Made by a program: the position numbers and the translations under genes
In this document: in pieces, positions 1 to 7,849 of the stretch
Numbering within the stretch: the stretch's first letter is position 1
Layout of the letters: every line of letters begins with the position of its first letter
Origin: Devosia sp. Root685
GTDB taxonomy: Bacteria > Pseudomonadota > Alphaproteobacteria > Rhizobiales > Devosiaceae
NCBI RefSeq assembly: GCF_001427875.1
Contig: NZ_LMHK01000003.1
Span: 372,001 to 436,000, forward strand
DNA: 64,000 bases
Direction of reading: 5' to 3'
The notes under the pieces: model-generated
What the model was told of the DNA's origin: nothing
The model's input: the letters and a program-made list of their open reading frames with translations, nothing else
The model's database searches: none

Positions 1-2
1 GG

Positions 3-314
3 ATCCATCATACCGGCTCACTTGACCGGCTGCTTTCCGAAGCCGCGACCGGCAAGGGGCAGACGCTGACCGAAACGCTGCGGGTCGAAAGTTTTCCGGC
101 GCTGGTGCGTATGGTCGAGGCCGGGTTCGGTATCGGCTTCCTGCGCTCGACGAGCCTGCACCTGCTTGCCGGAACCGATCTCGTCTGCGCGCCGCTGGCT
201 GAAAGCTGGGCCATGCGCCAATTGCTCGTGGCGCGGCGCAAGTCGAGCCCGCAATCGGCGGCAATGAAGAGTTTTATCGCCCTCTGCGCCGAGACCTACG
301 CGCCCTCGCTGTGA
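3..314 (+). CDS. LysR-family regulator, C-terminal fragment
   Basis: The reading frame is open from the window edge to a TGA at 312-314, so only the last 103 residues are visible. The fragment reads like the end of a LysR substrate-binding domain: a stretch around residues 27-45 (FPALVRMVEAGFGIGFL) matches the usual 'gla..gfGi..lP' strand-turn of that fold, followed by a C-terminal helix with RRKSSPQSAAMKSFI, typical of the last helix in LysR proteins. No DNA-binding domain lies in the window. The target genes cannot be inferred. The gene converges on the diguanylate cyclase that ends at 322. Family call is by pattern recognition and moderately sure. Confidence 0.6.
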   Translation: MHHTGSLDRLLSEAATGKGQTLTETLRVESFPALVRMVEAGFGIGFLRSTSLHLLAGTDLVCAPLAESWAMRQLLVARRKSSPQSAAMKSFIALCAETYAPSL

Positions 315-321
315 AAATGAC

Positions 322-2061
322 TTAGCGCAAATCTGCGGTCATGTCGGCAAAGCACACGACCTGGCCGCGCCCGCCGGCCTTGGCCGCGTAGCAGGCGGCA
401 TCGGCTTCGCCGAGATAGCCGAGCCCCGATTCCGAGCGCGATTTGATGGCGGTGACACCGACGCTGGCGCCGATCCGGTAGAGGCGGCCGTTCCAGGAAA
501 AGGCGAGGGCGCCGATGGCCCGCACGATCTTTTCGGCGACCTTGCGGCCAGAGGCGAGCGGACAATCCTCGAGCAGCACCGCAAATTCGTCGCCCCCGAG
601 ACGGGCGGCCAGATCATGGCCGCGACAGGCGCCGCGAATGGTTTCGGCGACCTGTTTGAGAAGCGCGTCGCCGGCTGCGTGGCCGGCCGTGTCATTGACC
701 GGCTTGAAGCGGTCGAGATCGACATAGAGCAGGCAATGCTGCCGCTGCCCATCGCGGGCCGATCCCATGGCAAGGCTCATGGCCCGGTCAAAGGCGGCGC
801 GGTTGGGCAGGCCCGTCAGCACGTCGTGGCTGGCCGAATGGACGAGCTGGCGCTGTAGCGCCCGGCTCTGGGTAATGTCCTGAAACACCAGCACCGCACC
901 CGATACCGTGCCATCAGGCATGATGACAGGCGAGGCGGAGCAGCGAATATCGCGCGCCTGTCCGTCGCGCGCGACGAGGACAACCTCGTCTTCTACCTCT
1001 ATGGCCTGCCGATGGGTCAGGCAGGCAATGGCCGGGCAGGGCGCCGCCTCGTCCGAATGGGCATGGCGCAGGGGAAAGACGGCTTCGGCAAAGAGGCCTC
1101 GGGCCTCATCGGCGGAAAAGCCGGTAAAGCGCTCGGCGGCCGGGTTGATGAAGGTCACCTTTCCCTCAGCATCAGTGGCAATCATGCCATCGGCAACGGC
1201 TTCGAGGGTGACGCGCAAGAGTTCCTTTTCGGCCGCCAGTTCCTGCTCGATGGTCTTCAAATAGGTAATATCGGTATCGGTGCCGATGGTGCGCAGGGGC
1301 TCCCCGTTCTCGTCCCATTCGACCGGCCGGCCACGGCTCAAAATCCAGATATAATTGCCCTCGCGGGTCCGTTCGCGATATTCGAGCGCGTCTAGACTAT
1401 CATCGCCCTGATCCTGCCGGTGCACATTGGCCATGACGGTCGGGAGATCGTCGGGATGGATGCGCTCGAACCATTTCTGCTGGTCGCCATCGACCTCTTC
1501 ATCGACCGGGATGCCGCGCATCTTTCGCCACATGCGCGAATAAAACATCGTATCCGTGCGGATATCGTGGTCCCAGACGCCTTGCCGCGCGCCTTCGAGC
1601 GCGTAGTTCCAGCGGTTTTCCGAATAGACCAGGGCCTCTTCGGCGCGCTTTTGCAACTCGATGCTGGTGACTTGCAGGACGAGGCAATCTGGATGCCCAT
1701 CCTCGTCGCTCGACAGGGCACCCGCCAACATGACCCAGATCGGATGTCCATCGGCATGGCGGAGGCGATGTTCGCCGCGATAATGCGCGCTTTCGCCCCG
1801 GGCCAGGCGCACCAGATGTTGCCGCGCGGCACCGGTATCGTCGGGATGAATAAGGCTGAAGCCATCAAGGCTTTGGCCGATCTCCAAGGTGTGGCCGAGA
1901 AGGCGGGTGAAGGCGGGATTGAGATAGCGCACCGCCCCGTCGAGCCCGGTGACCAGCATGCCGACCGGCGCTATTTCGGCAAGGCGCGACAGCACCGGCA
2001 CGGCATGCGGGGCACGCCGGGACCGGATCGCGCGCCGTTGCGCTGCCCGCGCCAGGCTCAT
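322..2061 (-). CDS. PAS-domain diguanylate cyclase (GGDEF)
   Basis: Predicted to make cyclic di-GMP from two GTP. The 579-residue protein has three successive PAS-type domains (about residues 25-140, 150-275 and 285-405; recognisable as GAVRYLNPAF, QGVWDHD and GKVTFINPAAERFTGF) and a C-terminal GGDEF domain (about 410-570) starting HDVLTGLPNR. The active-site loop is an intact GGDEF, and an RxxD allosteric inhibition site (RGHD) sits exactly five residues before it, so the enzyme should be active and product-inhibited. No EAL domain and no membrane helix are seen, so it is probably a soluble sensor. It starts 4 nt after the stop of the upstream sugar isomerase, which implies co-transcription and probably translational coupling. 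Confidence 0.9.
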   Translation of the reverse strand: MSLARAAQRRAIRSRRAPHAVPVLSRLAEIAPVGMLVTGLDGAVRYLNPAFTRLLGHTLEIGQSLDGFSLIHPDDTGAARQHLVRLARGESAHYRGEHRLRHADGHPIWVMLAGALSSDEDGHPDCLVLQVTSIELQKRAEEALVYSENRWNYALEGARQGVWDHDIRTDTMFYSRMWRKMRGIPVDEEVDGDQQKWFERIHPDDLPTVMANVHRQDQGDDSLDALEYRERTREGNYIWILSRGRPVEWDENGEPLRTIGTDTDITYLKTIEQELAAEKELLRVTLEAVADGMIATDAEGKVTFINPAAERFTGFSADEARGLFAEAVFPLRHAHSDEAAPCPAIACLTHRQAIEVEDEVVLVARDGQARDIRCSASPVIMPDGTVSGAVLVFQDITQSRALQRQLVHSASHDVLTGLPNRAAFDRAMSLAMGSARDGQRQHCLLYVDLDRFKPVNDTAGHAAGDALLKQVAETIRGACRGHDLAARLGGDEFAVLLEDCPLASGRKVAEKIVRAIGALAFSWNGRLYRIGASVGVTAIKSRSESGLGYLGEADAACYAAKAGGRGQVVCFADMTADLR

Positions 2062-2065
2062 GCTC

Positions 2066-2899
2066 TCATGTCTCGATCAGCGAGAGGATGAAATCGCGCT
2101 CCAGCGCCAGACCGGCCCATTCGTGCGGCTGCTCGGCGTCAAAGATCAGCGTATAGGGCCCCGTGTAGCCCGCCTCTTCGGCGGCGCCGACGCAGGCGCC
2201 ATAATCGGCCTCGTCGAGCTGGCCGGCGACGAAGCTGGCTTTGGCGTGGCACAGTTCGGCGCGGGTGAAGATCGCGGCGAGATCTTCGTATTTGGTATCG
2301 CCAGTCCAATTGCCGAAATCGCCGAGAAGGCCGACCTTGCCTTCGAGCCGATCGAGCACTTCGTGGACGGTTGCTGGGGTCGAAAGCAGGTCGAACCAGT
2401 TTTCGGTCACGAGGCGGACGGAAGAACCGGCATTGCTGGCCGCCAGGCGTTTGAGTGCTGCAACCGAGCGGTCGATATTGACCTTGGTCGGTTTCTGCTT
2501 GCCGGCGATGATGCGGGCATTTTCCGCGCCCAGCTCATTGGCAACCTCGATCCAGCCGGCAATCCAGGCTTCGTCGCGGCTGCCATATTCGGGAAGGGTG
2601 ATGTCGCCGGCATCGATAAGCAGGGTCTGTAGCCTCACTTCGGCGCGAGCAAGCTGGTCTTTGAGTTCGGCGAGATAGATGGAATCGCGGCTGCGCATGT
2701 GGAAAGAAACCACTTCGAGCCGATGGTAGCCATGATTGGCCAAGACCGAGGGCAGGCCGAGCAGGGACTCGGTGCCTTCGCCATAGGTGTCCTCGCCCGC
2801 TCCGATGGCGGTGGTGGTCAGATCATGCGGATAGGTCGTGCCCAACAGGCGATGCAACGACCAGGTGGAGACCGCGATGCGATCAGCACTCTCTGCCAT
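2066..2899 (-). CDS. Sugar phosphate isomerase/epimerase family (TIM barrel)
   Basis: The 277-residue protein belongs to the xylose-isomerase-like TIM-barrel superfamily (IolE / hydroxypyruvate isomerase type): it opens with a beta strand IAVSTWSLHR and has acidic metal-ligand candidates in VTENWFD and LGDFGNW. The substrate is not identifiable. I prefer the ATG at 2899, which has a GGGGAGA ribosome site 6-8 nt upstream, over an in-frame ATG 24 nt earlier that has none. An amidohydrolase ends 81 nt upstream on the same strand and a diguanylate cyclase follows after 4 nt, so the three genes may be one sugar-catabolic operon with a signalling enzyme at its end. Confidence 0.8.
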   Translation of the reverse strand: MAESADRIAVSTWSLHRLLGTTYPHDLTTTAIGAGEDTYGEGTESLLGLPSVLANHGYHRLEVVSFHMRSRDSIYLAELKDQLARAEVRLQTLLIDAGDITLPEYGSRDEAWIAGWIEVANELGAENARIIAGKQKPTKVNIDRSVAALKRLAASNAGSSVRLVTENWFDLLSTPATVHEVLDRLEGKVGLLGDFGNWTGDTKYEDLAAIFTRAELCHAKASFVAGQLDEADYGACVGAAEEAGYTGPYTLIFDAEQPHEWAGLALERDFILSLIET

Positions 2900-2980
2900 G
2901 AAAATTCTCCCCAATTCCTCCATGGCAGAGTCTCACGCACTTGGAGGGGCTGCAATACAATTTGTTATAGCGCCAAACGA

Positions 2981-3811
2981 TTAGGCGAGCCGATAGATGC
3001 GCTCGGCATTGCGGAAAAACAGCTTTTCCTGGTTTTCCGGGGTTTCGTCCGCGACGATTTCGCGGGTGGCCTCGACCCAGCGGGTCAACGAGCCGGTCTT
3101 GGTCACGACCGGATGGTCCGAACCCCAGACGACGCGATCCCAGCCAAAGCTCTCGATGACATGTTCGACATAGGGACGGAGGGTTTCCGGCGTCCAATCG
3201 GGATCGCAATGGTTCACGATGCCCGAGACTTTGCCCATGACATTGGGGAGGGCGGCGATCTCTTTGAGGCGCTGCCGCCATGGGTCGAGGCCGATGCCAT
3301 TGATATCGGGATTGCCGCAATGGTCGAGGATGAAGGTCACCTCGGGAATTTTTTGGGCCAGCGCCACGCCCAGGTGCAGTTGGTCGGCGCGGAGGCATAG
3401 GTCGAAGGTGAGGTCGTGCTGGGCGAGGCGGCGCAGGTTTTCGGCGAAAAGGTCTGGGGCGCTGACAGTGTCCGGCACTTCGTGGAGAATGCGGCGGAGG
3501 CCTTTGATGCGGCCGTTGCCTATGGCGAGCAATTTTTCGAGCTGGGCCGGAAAATCGGGATGTTCGGGGCGGCAGGCGGCGATGGCGCCGGTGATGCCGG
3601 GAAGTGTGAGAACGAACTCGGTCTCAGGCAGAATATCGGCTTCGGCGACATCGACTTCCATGTGGAGGGCGGCCTCAATGCCGAGCGGTTTGGCCTCGGC
3701 CCAATAGGCATCCGCGGTCCAGGGCTTGTTGATGGCGGGGGCGTTGCCAAGCCAGGGATAGGAGAGGCGGTCGGGATAGATGAGGTGAAGATGGGTATCG
3801 ATAATGCGCAT
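2981..3811 (-). CDS. Amidohydrolase-2 family metal-dependent hydrolase (COG3618-like)
   Basis: A 276-residue TIM-barrel hydrolase. Metal and catalytic motifs visible: DTHLHL at residues 5-10, LDHCGNPD in the second half, and GSDHPV near the C-terminus, the pattern of the amidohydrolase-2 group that includes L-fuconolactonase, L-rhamnonolactonase and 2-pyrone-4,6-dicarboxylate lactonase. Because a sugar isomerase follows on the same strand, a sugar lactonase is the most natural guess, but the substrate is not shown by sequence. A GGAGG ribosome site lies just upstream of the ATG at 3811. Confidence 0.8.
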   Translation of the reverse strand: MRIIDTHLHLIYPDRLSYPWLGNAPAINKPWTADAYWAEAKPLGIEAALHMEVDVAEADILPETEFVLTLPGITGAIAACRPEHPDFPAQLEKLLAIGNGRIKGLRRILHEVPDTVSAPDLFAENLRRLAQHDLTFDLCLRADQLHLGVALAQKIPEVTFILDHCGNPDINGIGLDPWRQRLKEIAALPNVMGKVSGIVNHCDPDWTPETLRPYVEHVIESFGWDRVVWGSDHPVVTKTGSLTRWVEATREIVADETPENQEKLFFRNAERIYRLA

Positions 3812-3920
3812 TGGGGCCTCCTGCGCATCTGGGTATCAGAAAATTGGGGCGATCACAGGGGGATGGTTAGCTGTCCAAGGGGACTGGCCCAAGGCTTTAG
3901 AAGGACCAGCCCATATTTGG

Positions 3921-4304
3921 TTAGCGGTTCATGGATTGAATGCAGACATACAAGTGCAGACCAGCCCTATCGCCGTTTGCAAGGTAGTCTTGATTGGTCC
4001 CTTGCACTTCAATCGTGAGCTCCTCGCCTGGCTGCAGGCTTCTTTCCACGATCACCATTCCCACGGTATCGTAAGCCGACCTTGGAGATCCTTTTACGAA
4101 AAGTCGACCGATGGCAGTGTCAATCTTTTCCCCAGACACGTTTTCCAATGTGGCCCGTACGCGTGTCCATTGGCTGTCCAATTGATCGGCTTTCCAGGTC
4201 TTTACCGCCAAGATGCTGTCGAAATGGCCGTCGGGGCACTCATTGGCAGAAACACTGGAGACCATCGCAAATGTGCAGGTCAATGCTATCAGCGATCTGA
4301 ACAT
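3921..4304 (-). CDS. Small secreted protein of unknown function
   Basis: Not recognised. From the ATG at 4304 the product is 127 residues with a convincing signal peptide (MFRSLIALTCTFAMVSSVSA, cleavage before NECPDG), so it is probably periplasmic or secreted. The mature part has two cysteines (in NECPDG and YVCIQ) that could form a disulfide joining the two ends, and alternating beta-strand-like segments (WTRVRATLENVSG, TVGMVIVERSL), suggesting a small beta-sandwich. The longer frame reaching 4451 would bury the signal peptide and is unlikely. The stretch 3840-4440 is visibly less GC-rich than its neighbours, so acquisition by transfer is possible. Confidence 0.6.
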   Translation of the reverse strand: MFRSLIALTCTFAMVSSVSANECPDGHFDSILAVKTWKADQLDSQWTRVRATLENVSGEKIDTAIGRLFVKGSPRSAYDTVGMVIVERSLQPGEELTIEVQGTNQDYLANGDRAGLHLYVCIQSMNR

Positions 4305-4428
4305 ATTGTGCTCTGATGGGTGTTTTTGGATTCGTGCGGAGAAATGTCTATAATCAATAGAAAAAAACGACAAGAATACTGGCGGTCGGGATGCAAATAA
4401 TTGGTGTTTTCGGACCAGTACGTGATCC

Positions 4429-5262
4429 CTACTCCCCCTCCAGCGCCCCAATGCGCTCGCTGGCCGTTTCCCAGCTCAGTTCGGTCACCCGCGCGATGAT
4501 CGCTTCGACGACGCCGAGGATCGCGGCGTTGGCGTCCCATGTTCGTCCGGTTTGGGTGCTGCAGGGGAGGCAATAGCGGGCGTGGCGGGCTATGGGGCTG
4601 AGCCATTCGTCGGTGATGAGGACGATATGGGCTTTTCGCTGGGAAAGGGTCTGGGCCACGTCGAGCATGGCCGGATCGTAGCGGCGGACGTCGAAGAGAA
4701 TGGCGAGATCGCCTGGTTTGACGTCGATGAGCTGGTCGGCTGAGGTGGCCGGGCGGCCATCGAGCCGGCGGATGCCGGGGCGGACGAGCCGCAAATGGGC
4801 TTCGAGATAGCCGGCGAGGAAATCGGTGAAACGGCCGCCGGCGAGGTAGCAATTTCGCTTGGTTTCCGAGAGGCGGCGGCAGACGGTTTCGAATTCGCCG
4901 GGCGAAATCAGCGCGACGGTTTCTTCAAGCCGCTGAGCGGATTGCGCGAGGAAGGTTGCAAGGAACGGCGCTTCGCCCGGCTCGGTGGACAGCATGGCGC
5001 CGCGCTGCAAGGGCGATTTGGAGCGCTGTTCGAGCTCTTCGCGGAGGGCCCGCTGGAAATCGGGATAGGACTTGAAGCCCAGTTGCGCCACGAACCGGAC
5101 GATGGTCGCCGCGCTGACGCCGGCCCCCGCGGCGAACTCAGCGACGGGCGCAAGGCCCAGCATGGGATAATTGCCCAGGAGCCCGCGCGCCGCCTTGCGG
5201 CCGGCCGAGGTCAGGCCCTCGTCGAGGTCGTGAATGCGTCCGGCAACCGTCTTCCCCTCCAT
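4429..5262 (-). CDS. RpiR/MurR-family transcriptional regulator
   Basis: 277 residues with the two-part RpiR layout: an N-terminal helix-turn-helix (about residues 1-80; PVAEFAAGAGVSAATIVRFVAQLGFKSYPDFQRAL is the signature recognition region) and a C-terminal SIS sugar-phosphate-binding-type domain (about 120-260). It is divergently transcribed from the permease/ligase/dehydrogenase operon starting at 5352 across an 89-nt gap, the usual place for a local regulator of such a pathway. RpiR proteins generally sense phosphosugars, but close relatives regulate amino acid and amine catabolism, so the ligand here may be a pathway intermediate. Confidence 0.88.
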   Translation of the reverse strand: MEGKTVAGRIHDLDEGLTSAGRKAARGLLGNYPMLGLAPVAEFAAGAGVSAATIVRFVAQLGFKSYPDFQRALREELEQRSKSPLQRGAMLSTEPGEAPFLATFLAQSAQRLEETVALISPGEFETVCRRLSETKRNCYLAGGRFTDFLAGYLEAHLRLVRPGIRRLDGRPATSADQLIDVKPGDLAILFDVRRYDPAMLDVAQTLSQRKAHIVLITDEWLSPIARHARYCLPCSTQTGRTWDANAAILGVVEAIIARVTELSWETASERIGALEGE

Positions 5263-5351
5263 CTCTTTTCTGAACCTCTCGTTTCATGATTGACACATGT
5301 TGGATTTGTGGAATTACTGTTACAGAAGTTAACCGGCTATGTAGAGGGAAA
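5263..5351. promoter_or_regulatory. Divergent promoter region between rpiR-like gene and the amine-catabolism operon
   Basis: The 89-nt gap is AT-rich. A perfect -35 box TTGACA lies at 5290-5295 on the plus strand with a weak -10 candidate (ATTACT, 5313-5318) after a 17-nt spacer. Further in, GTTACAG and GTTAACC (5319-5334) give a loosely symmetrical stretch that could be the RpiR operator. The operator assignment is inference. Confidence 0.4.
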
Positions 5352-6122
5352 GTGGACGGCGAGGCGCAAAAATCGGTTCTGGTGACCAATGCGCGGGGGG
5401 CTTCGCCCTTCGTCATTCTTTGCGACCATGCGTCCAACCGCATTCCCGAGCGCTATGGCGATCTCGGGCTCTCGGCGACCGAGCGGCTGAGCCACATCGC
5501 CTGGGACCCCGGCGCGCTGGCGGTCAGCCGGGTGCTCTCGGACCTGCTCGATGCGCCGCTGGTGGAATCGACCGTCTCGCGCCTCATCATCGACTGCAAT
5601 CGCGCCATCGACGCGCCGGACCTGATCTGGACACTGTCCGAGCGGACGCGGATTGCCGCCAATGAAAATATCAGCCCTGAAGAGCGGGACTATCGTATCG
5701 ACAGGTTTCACCGACCCTTTCACGGCGCCATCGACGTTCTGCTCGAAGCGCGCCGCCATGCCGGCGTCGAAACCTTTGTCGTCTGCATGCACTCCTTTAC
5801 CCCCGTGTTCCTGGGCAAAAAGCGGCCCTGGCCAATCGGGGTCATCCATGGCCGCGACGAGCGTTTTACTGCCGCCTTCCGCGATGCCATGGCGGCCGAA
5901 CGGCCCGAGCTCAATATCGGCTGGAACGAGCCCTATGCGGCGCTCAATGGGGTCACCCTGACGCTCGAAAAGCATGGCGACGGGCGCGGGCTCGAAGCCA
6001 CCATGATCGAAATCCGCAACGACGAAATTCTCTCGCCCGAAGGGGTCGGCCAATGGGCCGGGCTCGTCGCGCGGAGCCTGCAACATGCGCGCGAGGCGCG
6101 ACGGCAGGCCCGAACGCATTAG
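5352..6122 (+). CDS. N-formylglutamate amidohydrolase family protein, proposed gamma-glutamyl amide hydrolase
   Basis: 256 residues from a GTG at 5352 that has GAGGG just upstream; the ATG at 5286 would run through the divergent promoter. The family (FGase, HutG-like) hydrolyses N-formyl-L-glutamate; visible family motifs are ILCDHASNRIP near the N-terminus, DCNRAID, and VCMHSFTPVF with likely metal-binding acidic and histidine residues. No other histidine-degradation gene is nearby. Instead it heads an operon with an ethanolamine-type permease, a GS-like ligase and two dehydrogenases, so I infer that it removes glutamate from a gamma-glutamyl amide intermediate. The family call is firm; the substrate is inference. 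Confidence 0.85.
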   Translation: MDGEAQKSVLVTNARGASPFVILCDHASNRIPERYGDLGLSATERLSHIAWDPGALAVSRVLSDLLDAPLVESTVSRLIIDCNRAIDAPDLIWTLSERTRIAANENISPEERDYRIDRFHRPFHGAIDVLLEARRHAGVETFVVCMHSFTPVFLGKKRPWPIGVIHGRDERFTAAFRDAMAAERPELNIGWNEPYAALNGVTLTLEKHGDGRGLEATMIEIRNDEILSPEGVGQWAGLVARSLQHAREARRQARTH

Positions 6123-6164
6123 GCGAGACACACAGGGTTCAGCATAACCAAGGGGACAGGGACG

Positions 6165-7709
6165 ATGGCTGATACCAAGAAGGTGGGAAGTGTCGCTTAT
6201 GCGACACGAGACAAGTCGTATTTCGAAAAGCGGGGGCTGCAGCGCTATGCTGGCATCTGGTCGCTTTGGGCGCTCGGCGTCGGCGCGGTGATTTCAGGGC
6301 ATTTTTCCGGTTGGAACTTTGGCTTCATGACCGGCGGCTGGGGCGGCATGGTGGTTGCCGCCGCCATCATCGCCATCATGTATCTCGGCCTCGTATCATC
6401 CATCGCCGAAATGAGCCCGGCACTGCCGCATACGGGCGCGGCCTATTCATTCGCGCGAACCTCGATGGGGCCATGGGGCGGTTTCATCACCGGGCTCTTT
6501 GAAAACGTCGAATATGTGCTCACCCCGGCGGTGATCTGTACCTTTATTTCGGGCTATTTCGGCTCGATCACCGGGCTCGATACGGCCTGGTATCCGCTCC
6601 TCTGGGTGGTGTTCTTCGTCATATTCCTGGCGCTCAATATCTATGGCGTGGCGCTTTCCTACAAAGTGACGCTGGTCGTTACGCTCATTTCTCTGGCGGG
6701 TCTGGCCTTCTTCTGGGTCAGCGCCTTTCCAAACATCGATTTTGGCCGCTGGGCGCTCAATATCGGGGTTGGGCCGGACGGTGCGGCGGTGGAATTGCCC
6801 GAGGGCAATGGATCGTGGTTCCCGTTTGGCTGGCAGGGCGTGCTTGCCACGCTGCCTTTCGCCGTGTGGCTCTTCCTTGCCATCGAGCAGGTGCCGCTGG
6901 CGGCTGAAGAATCGGTCGATCCCAAGCGGGACATGCCGCGCGGTATTTTGCTCGGTTTTTGCACGCTGTTGCTCTCGGCCTTCCTGATTGTGCTGCTCAA
7001 TCCATCCATTCCGGGTGTCGGCAGCTTTGCGCTGGGGTCTTCGCTTGAACCCGCGCTCGACGGTATCCGCGCCATTTATGGCGATGCCGCTGCGCCGATC
7101 TTTGGCGTCGTGGCGCTGATCGGGCTTATCGCCTCGTTCCACACCATCCTTTATGCGCAGGGCCGTCAGGTCTATTCGCTGAGCCGCGCCGGCTATTTTC
7201 CGTCCGCGCTTTCGGTGACGCATGAAAAATACAAGACGCCGCATCTGGCCATGATTTCGGGCGCCGCGCTCGGCCTCGTCGTCATGCTCTCGATCTGGTT
7301 CGTCAATGGCGGCGGTGGGCCGGGTGAAACCCAGCTTGGCGACGATATCATCGGCTCGGTGCTGCTCAATATGGCCGTGTTCGGCGCCATGCTGAGCTAC
7401 ATCATGCAGGCACTGAGTTTTATCATCCTCAGGCGCAACCAGCCCAATATCGAGCGGCCGTTCCGCTCGCCGGTGGGCATTCCGGGCGCGGTGCTGACGA
7501 TTCTCATCGCCGCGGTGACGCTGTTCTACCAGTTGCAGGACCCGAACTTCTACAAGGGTGTCATCTGGGTCGTGCTGTGGTGTGCGGTGGGCGTCGTCTA
7601 CTTCGCGCTGGTTGGCCGGCACAAGCTGATCCTCTCGCCTGAAGAAGAGTTCGCGCTTGAGCATCGCGGCGACGCAGCGGTGGCCGCGGCCGTGGCGCCG
7701 AAGGCTTAA
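6165..7709 (+). CDS. APC-superfamily permease, ethanolamine permease type
   Basis: A 514-residue inner-membrane transporter with about 12 hydrophobic segments. The N-terminal block LWALGVGAVISGHFSGWNFG followed by a GGWGG turn is the first-helix signature of the ethanolamine permease (Eat) branch of the amino acid-polyamine-organocation superfamily, rather than of polyamine or GABA permeases. A conserved acidic helix reads FLAIEQVPLAAEES. It has a strong AAGGGGACAGGG ribosome site and sits between the FGase-like gene and a GS-like ligase. Likely imports the substrate (ethanolamine or a related amino alcohol) for the pathway. Confidence 0.85.
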   Translation: MADTKKVGSVAYATRDKSYFEKRGLQRYAGIWSLWALGVGAVISGHFSGWNFGFMTGGWGGMVVAAAIIAIMYLGLVSSIAEMSPALPHTGAAYSFARTSMGPWGGFITGLFENVEYVLTPAVICTFISGYFGSITGLDTAWYPLLWVVFFVIFLALNIYGVALSYKVTLVVTLISLAGLAFFWVSAFPNIDFGRWALNIGVGPDGAAVELPEGNGSWFPFGWQGVLATLPFAVWLFLAIEQVPLAAEESVDPKRDMPRGILLGFCTLLLSAFLIVLLNPSIPGVGSFALGSSLEPALDGIRAIYGDAAAPIFGVVALIGLIASFHTILYAQGRQVYSLSRAGYFPSALSVTHEKYKTPHLAMISGAALGLVVMLSIWFVNGGGGPGETQLGDDIIGSVLLNMAVFGAMLSYIMQALSFIILRRNQPNIERPFRSPVGIPGAVLTILIAAVTLFYQLQDPNFYKGVIWVVLWCAVGVVYFALVGRHKLILSPEEEFALEHRGDAAVAAAVAPKA

Positions 7710-7752
7710 AACCTGAGCGGCGCGGGATACGTTCCGCGCCGCCTATCGCGAC

Positions 7753-7818
7753 GTCATTCCCGCGAAAGCGGGAAACCCTTTCACCCGCAAGGGAGATTCC
7801 CGCTTTCGCGGGAATGAC
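7753..7818. repeat. Dispersed palindrome, family A (GTCATTCCCGCGAAAGCGGG type)
   Basis: Two inverted arms, each itself palindromic (a CCCGCGAAAGCGGG core), face each other across a short linker in the permease-ligase gap. The same unit recurs at 9229-9293 and 29463-29526. Such REP-like elements are common in proteobacterial intergenic DNA; in a transcript they would form stable stem-loops. Confidence 0.9.
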
Positions 7819-7849
7819 GCGGTGGTTGGGGAAATAGAATGAGGGCACT

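Noticed and set aside
5352-6122. Histidine utilisation (Hut) locus
   Set aside because: The FGase-like gene is not accompanied by hutH, hutU, hutI or hutF; neighbours point to amine catabolism instead.
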